33,735 bases of DNA from Oligoflexia bacterium (GTDB taxonomy: Bacteria > Bdellovibrionota_C > UBA2361 > JBGSMV01): positions 1 to 33,735 of the forward strand of contig JAIBBU010000032.1 of assembly GCA_019694515.1 (NCBI GenBank). Direction: 5' to 3'. The position numbers were made by a program, and so were the translations under genes. Positions within the stretch are counted from its first letter, which is position 1. Each line of letters opens with the position of its first letter. Shown one piece after another: positions 14,274 through 20,995 of this stretch. The notes below the pieces were generated by a model. It was given only the letters and a program-made list of their open reading frames with translations. It ran no database searches and was not told where the DNA came from.

Positions 14274-15362
14274 CTAAAGATCAAGGCCCTCAAGCCCCAG
14301 GTTCTCGATGGCGCTTCCCAACCGCTCATAAAGAAAGCTCTTGAGCTTCTCTTTGACCCGGTTTTCAAGCTGGCGCACCCGCTCCGGACTAAGTCCTAGC
14401 TTGTCCGCGAGCTGGTGCAGCGTGGCCTTCTCATCGCTAATAACCCGTTCCTTGAATATAGTTTGCTCTTTAGGATTTAGCGTAGAGGTAAACTCGTCTA
14501 AGCTCTGCTGTAATAGGTCACTTAGCTGTTTTCTTGAAACAGCCTCTTCCACGCTGAGCCCCGCGGCGGGGAGCACCGAGGCCAAGCTGGCATCGGAACC
14601 AGCCTGAATTGGCGCATCGATGCTCATATCGGCTCCGCCCAGCCGCTGCTCCATCTCCACCACATCGCTTTCCCTAACATCCAGCTTCTCGGCCAGAAGC
14701 TTCGGGGTGGGGTAGAAACCGTCCCTTTCCAGCTTCTCGCGCTCTTTCTTGAGGTTGAAAAACAGCTTGCGCTGGGCCTGGGTGGTGCCAATCTTCACCA
14801 TCCGCCAGTTGGCCAGAATGAAGCGGATGATATAAGCCTTGATCCACCAGATGGCATAGGAGGGAAACCGCACGCCCCGATAGGGATCGAAGTTTTTTAC
14901 AGCCTCCATCAATCCGATATTGCCCTCCTGGATTAAATCCAGAAGATTGCGAGCCGCGCGCTCATAGTCCCGTGCAATCTTAACCACCAGTAATAAATTG
15001 CTGGTGACTAGCTCATAGGCGGCCTGCCGATCACGGCTTTTGTGGTACCGAACTGCAAGCTCCTTTTCGCGCTCCCGAGACAGGGGCGCATATTGCGAGA
15101 TCTCGCTTAGATAGGCGCTAAGGGCATCGAACGGAACAAGCCCTTTGGCCCGCGTTACAGCTGGGGCCGCAGCGTCATCCGCCCCCCCCGCCTGCTCCTC
15201 TGGTTCGGGGGGCAGTACCTCGACCGAGTCATCCAGAGCGACTACCTCATCAACGCCCGGCTCCTCCGGCGAGATCTCCGGTTCCGCCGGTACAACCTCG
15301 ACCACAGGGGTGGGGGCCGCGCTCTTGCGTGGTTGTTTTATTTTACGTGCGCGTTTGCTCAA
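14274..15362 (-). CDS. rpoH: RNA polymerase sigma factor, RpoH (sigma-32) type
   Basis: A 362-residue sigma-70 family factor. After an unusual acidic, Pro/Ala-rich N-terminal extension of about 80 residues comes region 1.2 (DALSAYLSEISQYAPLS), region 2 (DLIQEGNIGLMEAVKNFDPY, then FPSYAIWWIKAYIIRFI), the RpoH-box QRKLFFNLKK, region 3, and region 4 with an HTH (LADKLGLSPERVRQLENRV). The RpoH-box, found in sigma-32 and absent from primary factors, is the basis for the call. It would direct heat-shock or envelope-stress genes. The start codon is TTG at 15362 with AAGG about 8 bases upstream, suggesting low or controlled translation. A paralogue of myxobacterial SigB/SigC type is the alternative. 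It is followed without a gap by the M23-fold gene. Confidence 0.9.
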   Translation of the reverse strand: MSKRARKIKQPRKSAAPTPVVEVVPAEPEISPEEPGVDEVVALDDSVEVLPPEPEEQAGGADDAAAPAVTRAKGLVPFDALSAYLSEISQYAPLSREREKELAVRYHKSRDRQAAYELVTSNLLLVVKIARDYERAARNLLDLIQEGNIGLMEAVKNFDPYRGVRFPSYAIWWIKAYIIRFILANWRMVKIGTTQAQRKLFFNLKKEREKLERDGFYPTPKLLAEKLDVRESDVVEMEQRLGGADMSIDAPIQAGSDASLASVLPAAGLSVEEAVSRKQLSDLLQQSLDEFTSTLNPKEQTIFKERVISDEKATLHQLADKLGLSPERVRQLENRVKEKLKSFLYERLGSAIENLGLEGLDL

Positions 15363-15390
15363 CGAACTGCCTTAGAAATCTTGGTTTAAG

Positions 15391-15408
15391 CGAACCCTAA
15401 GCGGTTCG
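15391..15408 (-). promoter_or_regulatory. palindrome in the rpoH leader
   Basis: CGAACC-CTAAGC-GGTTCG lies 29-46 bp before the TTG start of rpoH. It could be an operator or a leader hairpin controlling translation of the sigma factor; the sequence alone does not decide. Confidence 0.35.
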
Positions 15409-15546
15409 ATAAGTAGCTAAATAGACTATCACGAACGATATTTTAGGTGCCAGTCGAAGCAGCCTCTCCTCCCGACGCAGAACCTAAAAAGGGGGGCAAA
15501 TTCCCGCTGAAATCAAAACTTTTCAAGTTCTTATCTCCGTGTGTCG

Positions 15547-15584
15547 AATATTGTCACTGAGACAATATTTGGCATGAGGTGTGC
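15547..15584 (+). promoter_or_regulatory. sigma-54-type promoter of pilB with overlapping palindrome
   Basis: TGGCATG-AGGT-GTGC (15570-15584) has GG and GC at the -24/-12 spacing of sigma-54 promoters, with one base off in the -12 box. Directly upstream is a perfect palindrome AATATTGTC-ACTGA-GACAATATT (15547-15569), whose right arm abuts the -24 box. That position suits a repressor or modulator more than a distant enhancer. A start site near 15596 would leave a leader of about 36 nt before pilB. Confidence 0.6.
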
Positions 15585-15631
15585 CGCCGCACCATTTCGC
15601 GGCGCGCTCTCTCTGCAGATGGGAAACGGGA

Positions 15632-17329
15632 ATGTCATCGCGCGTTGGGGATCTATTAGTTCGAACGGGACTAATCTCCCCCGATCAACTAGTCAAGGCA
15701 CAGGAGGCGCAGCGTACAGCCGGCGGCGGCTTCTTAGGCACCCATCTAGTCAATCTGGGATTCATCGCCCAAGACGATCTGCTGCAAACCATTAGTCAGC
15801 AGTACGGCGTACCGATCATCCAGCTCCTCGACTACTCCATTGACGATTCAATTCTGCAACTGGTTCCGCAAAACTTAGCGACCAAGCACTCACTGCTGCC
15901 AATCGTCAAAAAAGATCAGACTCTGACTGTCGCGATGGTGGACCCCTCCAACATCGTGGCGCTAAATGACATAAAATTTATCACTGGACTTGATATCCAG
16001 GTCGCTGTCACTACCGAACCCGAACTCAAACTGACATTAGAGAAGCTCTTCGAAAAGAACGTTTCTTACGAAAGCATCATTGGAGACCTCGGGGACGAAA
16101 ATGTCGAGGTGGTGCAAACTCAGGACTCCGTTGATGTTAACGAGCTTGAAAAAGCCACGGAGGACGCGCCCGTGGTCAAGCTGGTTAACGCCGTACTCAC
16201 CGACGCGATTAAAAAGAACGCTTCCGATATTCATATCGAACCGTACGAGAAGGTCTTCCGTGTAAGATTCCGTATCGACGGCGTGCTTTATGAAATCATG
16301 AAGCCGCCGCCAAAACTGAAAAATGCCATTACCTCACGTGTCAAGATCATGGCTGATCTTGATATCGCCGAGCGCCGGCTGCCGCAGGACGGACGTATCA
16401 AGTTAAAGCTCGCCAACAATAAGGAGATGGACTTCCGCGTAAACGTCCTCCCGACTTTGTTCGGCGAGAAGGTCGTGATGCGTCTTTTGGATAAGTCCAA
16501 TCTGCAGCTCGACATGTCGAAACTCGGATTTGAAACCCGCCAAATCGATGACTTCAAGGAGGCCATCTCCAAGCCTCACGGGATGGTGCTCGTAACCGGC
16601 CCGACCGGCTCCGGCAAAACTACCACGCTGTATTCTGCTCTCGCCGAGCTTAATAAGCTCACTACTAACATCAGCACCGCCGAAGACCCGGTCGAATTCA
16701 ATCTGATGGGCATTAATCAAGCCCAGATGCAGGAAGAGATCGGATTCAATTTTGCTTCAGCCCTGCGCGCCTTCTTACGCCAAGATCCCGACATCATCAT
16801 GGTCGGTGAAATTCGTGATTATGAAACCGCGGAAATCGCCATCAAGGCATCGCTGACCGGACACTTGGTGCTTTCGACGCTTCACACTAACGATGCCCCT
16901 TCCACCATCAACCGACTGCTGAATATGGGTGTCGAGCCTTTCTTGGTAGCCTCCTCGATCAATTTGATCTTGGCGCAGCGACTGGCTCGCCGCGTCTGTT
17001 CGGCTTGCGTGCAGGAGATCGAGGTTAACCCTGAGGTGTTGGTGAACATCGGGATTCCGGCAGCCGAAGCACGGCATATGAAGGTAAAGCAGGGTAAAGG
17101 CTGCGATAAATGCGCGGGCACAGGATACAAGGGACGTATCGCGCTTTACGAAGTAATGCCGATGAAAGAGGAGCTGCGAGAATTCGTGCTGAACGGCGCT
17201 TCAGCCGCGGAGATTAAGCGTGAATCGGTACGCCTCGGTATGATGACGTTACGTGCATCGGGGCTTTTGCGGTTAAGAGAAGGCACGACCACGATAGAAG
17301 AGGTGCTTCGCGTAACTGCTGCTGACTAA
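15632..17329 (+). CDS. pilB: type IV pilus assembly ATPase PilB
   Basis: A 565-residue cytoplasmic hexameric ATPase that powers pilus extension. The N-terminal domain (MSSRVGDLLVRTGLISPDQL, residues 1-150) is the MshEN/GSPII_E N-domain. The ATPase core carries Walker A GPTGSGKTT, the Asp box with AEDPVEF, Walker B QDPDIIMVGEIRD, and a His box in LSTLHTNDAP. The tetracysteine zinc site is CSAC ... CDKC. The frame is open to a GTG at 15581, but that codon lies inside the -12 promoter box, so the ATG at 15632, where homology begins, is chosen. pilC follows 117 bp later; pilT, often between them, is absent. Confidence 0.95.
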   Translation: MSSRVGDLLVRTGLISPDQLVKAQEAQRTAGGGFLGTHLVNLGFIAQDDLLQTISQQYGVPIIQLLDYSIDDSILQLVPQNLATKHSLLPIVKKDQTLTVAMVDPSNIVALNDIKFITGLDIQVAVTTEPELKLTLEKLFEKNVSYESIIGDLGDENVEVVQTQDSVDVNELEKATEDAPVVKLVNAVLTDAIKKNASDIHIEPYEKVFRVRFRIDGVLYEIMKPPPKLKNAITSRVKIMADLDIAERRLPQDGRIKLKLANNKEMDFRVNVLPTLFGEKVVMRLLDKSNLQLDMSKLGFETRQIDDFKEAISKPHGMVLVTGPTGSGKTTTLYSALAELNKLTTNISTAEDPVEFNLMGINQAQMQEEIGFNFASALRAFLRQDPDIIMVGEIRDYETAEIAIKASLTGHLVLSTLHTNDAPSTINRLLNMGVEPFLVASSINLILAQRLARRVCSACVQEIEVNPEVLVNIGIPAAEARHMKVKQGKGCDKCAGTGYKGRIALYEVMPMKEELREFVLNGASAAEIKRESVRLGMMTLRASGLLRLREGTTTIEEVLRVTAAD

Positions 17330-17446
17330 AAGCCGGCGCCGTTACTCGAAGTATCCCGCGGTCATAGGTGCAGAGCCCGCAAGGGCGAATGGATCTGTAA
17401 GGTGTAGCAGTAGCGCTCTGGTTTTTACTAAACGAGGAAACACCCA

Positions 17447-18667
17447 ATGCCAGTCTTTGCATGGGAAGGAACAAATCCTACCGGTAAGAAAGTTACCGGA
17501 GAAATGGAAGCCAAGAATGCCCAAATGGTGTTCAACGCCTTAAAGGCGCAGCGGATTGTGCCGAATGCCGGACGTATACGCGAGAAGGGCAAAGGTCTGG
17601 AAATGGAGCTTAAGCTTCCAGGTTTCGGACAAAAGGTCACAGAGAAAGATGTCGTGATCTTTACCCGCCAGTTCGCCACGATGATCGATTCGGGACTACC
17701 ACTGGTTCAAGCCCTGGACATTTTGGCCAAGCAGCATGAAAACAAGGCCTTCCGCGACGTGTTAGCCGGCATCAAGGAAACCGTCGAGACTGGCGGCACA
17801 TTAGCAGAAGGATTAGCCAAGTTCCCCAAAGCCTTCGACGACCTTTACGTCAATATGGTCACAGCCGGAGAAAGCGGCGGTATCTTGGATGTAATCCTAG
17901 AGCGTCTTTCGATGCAGCTTGAGAAAACCATGAAGCTCAAGCGCGAAGTTAAAACCGCCATGATCTATCCCTGCGTAGTGATCGCCGCCGCCGTAATTGT
18001 TACCTCCGTGCTGCTGATCTTCGTTATTCCGACCTTTGCTGAACTGTTCCAAGATTTCGGATCAGCGCTGCCGCTTCCAACACAGATCGTGATTGAAATC
18101 TCGAACTTCGTAGTTAAGTGGTGGTACTTAATCTTCGGCGGAATCGGCGGTGGAATCTTCATGTTGCTCAAATTCGCAGGCACTCCCCGCGGACAGGAAG
18201 TAATCCATCCACTGGCACTCAAACTCCCGATTTTTGGTAATATCATCCAGAAGGTGGCGGTCGCCCGTTTTACCCGCACCCTCGGCACCATGGTCAGCTC
18301 CGGCGTGCCGATTCTGGACGCCCTGAATATCTGTTCACGGACGGCTGGCAACAAAGTCGTCGAGCGTGAAGTGCAGCATGCGCGAGTCGCGATCTCCGAA
18401 GGTAAATCGATGGTCGAGCCGCTTAGTCAATCGGTCGTATTCCCACCCATGGTCGTTTCCATGATCGGAGTTGGCGAATCGACCGGTGCTTTGGACGCGA
18501 TGCTGCAAAAGATCGCCGATTTTTACGAAGATGAAGTGGACAATGCCGTGACTGCGATGAAGCAGTTAATCGAGCCGCTGATGATCCTATTCCTTGGTGT
18601 AATCATTGGAGGTCTGGTCGTGGCGATGTATCTGCCAATCTTCAAACTGGGATCTGCAATCGGATAG
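17447..18667 (+). CDS. pilC: type IV pilus inner-membrane platform protein PilC
   Basis: A 406-residue GspF-family protein with two copies of the cytoplasmic T2SSF helical domain (about residues 70-195 and 270-395), each entering the membrane: first near IYPCVVIAAAVIVTSVLLIF, last near LIEPLMILFLGVIIGGLVVA. Both domains carry the usual pattern FTRQFATMIDSGLPL/VQALD and FTRTLGTMVSSGVPI/LDALN. It couples PilB to pilin assembly. GAGG lies 8 bases before the ATG. The next gene starts one base after its stop codon. Confidence 0.95.
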   Translation: MPVFAWEGTNPTGKKVTGEMEAKNAQMVFNALKAQRIVPNAGRIREKGKGLEMELKLPGFGQKVTEKDVVIFTRQFATMIDSGLPLVQALDILAKQHENKAFRDVLAGIKETVETGGTLAEGLAKFPKAFDDLYVNMVTAGESGGILDVILERLSMQLEKTMKLKREVKTAMIYPCVVIAAAVIVTSVLLIFVIPTFAELFQDFGSALPLPTQIVIEISNFVVKWWYLIFGGIGGGIFMLLKFAGTPRGQEVIHPLALKLPIFGNIIQKVAVARFTRTLGTMVSSGVPILDALNICSRTAGNKVVEREVQHARVAISEGKSMVEPLSQSVVFPPMVVSMIGVGESTGALDAMLQKIADFYEDEVDNAVTAMKQLIEPLMILFLGVIIGGLVVAMYLPIFKLGSAIG

Positions 18668-18668
18668 C

Positions 18669-20723
18669 ATGAACGGCTGGGATTATAACATCAAAACAGC
18701 GGGCCCTCCGCCGGAGGTCAGCTGGTTTATTGCTGCACGCATCGCGGTAGTCGCCCTGCTTTTATTGGCGGTCTCGGTTAGTGCTGCAATCTTCCCCTCG
18801 GAATCGCTGGCTGAAATCGACGGGCTCTTTAAGTGGATCGCCTGTGTGTTCGCAGTTTATGCGGGCGCCGCAATGTGGCTGCGCTTTGCGACACCCACCA
18901 GGGTTTTTACCTGGGGTCAGCTCTTTCTTGACACGGCCGTCGTAACGGGAACGGTCTATTTTAGCGGTGGACCGGTCAGTCCTTTCTTATTTCTCTATAT
19001 TCCGCACGTCATGTCGGCGGCACTGCTGCTTTCGCGAAGCGCGGCGCTGGCAGTCGCATTGGCAGATTTCATTGCCTACTTAGGATTGGTTAGCTGGATT
19101 CGTTTCGTGTCCGGACATACGCTTACAGGGGCCGGACAGATTCCCTTTAGCGGCCTGGCAGTGCAGCTCATGGGGTTGGCCTCGGGTATGGTGTTAGTAG
19201 CAATCGCCACTAATTTCCTGGCGCGCAAACTCCAATCAAGCAACCTGCAGGTCGAGCAATCCAAGCGCGACCTAGAGGAGCTTAGCAACCGCCATAAGGA
19301 GCTGGTTGACGTCCTGCCCGAAGGAATCATCACGTTGAACCTAGATGGGAAAATCACTAGCATCAATCAAGCTGCGCTCTCGCTGCTGCGTTGCGATGTC
19401 GGCCGCACCAACGACCGGAAGCTGGTCGATCTGCTGCACGAGATCGATCCGCAATGCAACACCGATTGCTGCAAACTGCAGAAAGGAGCAGGGGAGCTGT
19501 CAGTCAGTTTCCATCCTGACACCGAGCAGTTCCAGTTCATGTTCCATCGCCGCGAACTTTTCGATCAGGCCGGAGAACAGACCGGCACCATAATTTCTTT
19601 CAGAGATATTACCAAGCTGCGCGCCCTGGAGGATCAAATTGAAGTGCAGGAGCGGCTGGCACGGCTGTTATCGGGCCAGGATCAGCCTTCGCCTCCGGCT
19701 TTAGCCCAGCTCCCGCAGTTCGTGGGAGAAAGCCCGGTAATTCAAAAGGTCTTCGCACTGATTAAGCGCGTGGCCCCTTCTGATGCCACGGTGCTGATTG
19801 ATGGAGAATCGGGGACGGGAAAGGAATTAGTAGCGCGTGCGATTCATCTCTCGGGACCCCGCGCTAAGGCGCCCTTTGTGCCGGTCAACTGTGGAGCGAT
19901 TCCCGAAAATTTGATTGAGAGCGAGCTGTTTGGGCATAAGAAAGGCTCCTTCACTAGCGCCGACTCAGACCACACCGGACTATTCCGGCAAGCCGACGGC
20001 GGCACCATTTTTCTGGATGAAATCGGAGAACTTCCGATTCATATGCAAAGCAAACTGCTGCGCGCGCTGCAGGAGAAAAGCGTCCGTCCTGTTGGCGGCG
20101 ACAGGGATATTCCGATTGATGTGCGCATTATTGCTGCTACAAACCGCAACCTGCGCTACGAAGTGGAGCAGAAGAATTTTCGCGAAGACCTGTATTACAG
20201 ACTAAATGTTATCCACCTGATGCTTCCGCCGCTCCGCGAACGGAGGACTGATATTCCGATTCTTATTAATGCGATCTTAAAAACCTTGTGCGCCTCCAAG
20301 ACCATGCCGGTCGTCCCTCCCGCCACCATGCAGCTATTGATGGATTATAATTATCCGGGAAATGTACGAGAGCTCGAAAATGCGCTGGAGCGTGCACTCG
20401 TGCTGGGCGGAGAAGCAATTTTGCCCGAACACTTACCCGACAGCTTTACTGCACGCCATTCCGCGGGAATAAATCCCGAAACGGGCAAACCACACACCCG
20501 CATTATTATCGATGAGTCGATCAATCTGCCGGTCAAGCTCGATGAGATTCTGGCTGAGGTGGAGCGACGCTACCTAGAATCAGCGCTGGAAAAGACTCAC
20601 GGTGCTAAGAAAAAAGCAGCCCATCTACTGGGAATCAATTTCCGCTCCTTTCGCTACCGCCTGCAGAAATTCGGCATCGGCGATGAGGAAACCAGCGAAC
20701 AAGAGGATCGCGCTGAACAGTAA
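18669..20723 (+). CDS. membrane-bound sigma-54 activator: PilS-like sensor fused to PilR-like output
   Basis: A 684-residue hybrid. Residues 18-185 form six membrane helices like the PilS sensor (with YFSGGPVSPFLFLYIPHVMS), followed by a coiled segment (KLQSSNLQVEQSKRDLEEL) and a PAS domain (about 215-315, VDVLPEGIITLNLDG). There is no histidine-kinase and no receiver domain; the chain continues into an AAA+ sigma-54 activator (about 345-590; Walker A GESGTGKE at 379-386; GTIFLDEIGELP) and a Fis HTH (KKKAAHLLGINFRSFRYRLQ). The sigma-54 contact loop GAFTGA reads GSFTSA (426-431). The signal would pass directly from membrane to DNA-bound ATPase without phosphotransfer. The ATG at 18669 is 1 bp after the pilC stop; an upstream ATG at 18606 lies inside pilC and is disfavoured. 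It is likely to regulate the pilus genes. Confidence 0.9.
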   Translation: MNGWDYNIKTAGPPPEVSWFIAARIAVVALLLLAVSVSAAIFPSESLAEIDGLFKWIACVFAVYAGAAMWLRFATPTRVFTWGQLFLDTAVVTGTVYFSGGPVSPFLFLYIPHVMSAALLLSRSAALAVALADFIAYLGLVSWIRFVSGHTLTGAGQIPFSGLAVQLMGLASGMVLVAIATNFLARKLQSSNLQVEQSKRDLEELSNRHKELVDVLPEGIITLNLDGKITSINQAALSLLRCDVGRTNDRKLVDLLHEIDPQCNTDCCKLQKGAGELSVSFHPDTEQFQFMFHRRELFDQAGEQTGTIISFRDITKLRALEDQIEVQERLARLLSGQDQPSPPALAQLPQFVGESPVIQKVFALIKRVAPSDATVLIDGESGTGKELVARAIHLSGPRAKAPFVPVNCGAIPENLIESELFGHKKGSFTSADSDHTGLFRQADGGTIFLDEIGELPIHMQSKLLRALQEKSVRPVGGDRDIPIDVRIIAATNRNLRYEVEQKNFREDLYYRLNVIHLMLPPLRERRTDIPILINAILKTLCASKTMPVVPPATMQLLMDYNYPGNVRELENALERALVLGGEAILPEHLPDSFTARHSAGINPETGKPHTRIIIDESINLPVKLDEILAEVERRYLESALEKTHGAKKKAAHLLGINFRSFRYRLQKFGIGDEETSEQEDRAEQ

Positions 20724-20751
20724 GCGCTTCTTGTTAGCCTTTACGCGAACC

Positions 20752-20904
20752 TGTCATTGCGAGCGAAGCGAAGCAATCCCTACCATTTTGCCTGGCAGTG
20801 CAAATACCCCGGGGTACGGGGTGAAGGCATCCTCTTCCCATCATTATCGGGTTAAGCAAAGTGTGGCACAGCGTTAAGGATTGCTTCGCTTCGCTCGCAA
20901 TGAC
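20752..20904. mobile_element. MITE-like element, copy 4 (153 bp, complete)
   Basis: Terminal inverted repeats of about 28 bp: TGTCATTGCGAGCGAAGCGA then AGCAATCCCTA at the left, and GGATTGCTTCGCTTCGCTCG then CAATGAC at the right. The interior (GGCAGTGCAAATACCCC) is diverged from copies 2 and 3 but recognisable. It lies between the converging ends of the activator gene and the FG-GAP gene and may serve both as a terminator hairpin. Confidence 0.8.
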
Positions 20905-20995
20905 GCAACTCGTACTTCAGTGACAGAGAACTAGTTCTGGAAATACCTAACTGCTACAACAGGGAGTTTTACTCCGCTATCAAGCGGCCTTAGTT

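Noticed and set aside
15581..15631. Upstream GTG start of pilB
   Set aside because: The GTG is part of the -12 promoter box, and the extra residues do not match PilB.
18606..18668. ATG at 18606 for the membrane activator
   Set aside because: It lies inside pilC in another frame and adds 21 residues of no match; the ATG at 18669 follows the pilC stop.
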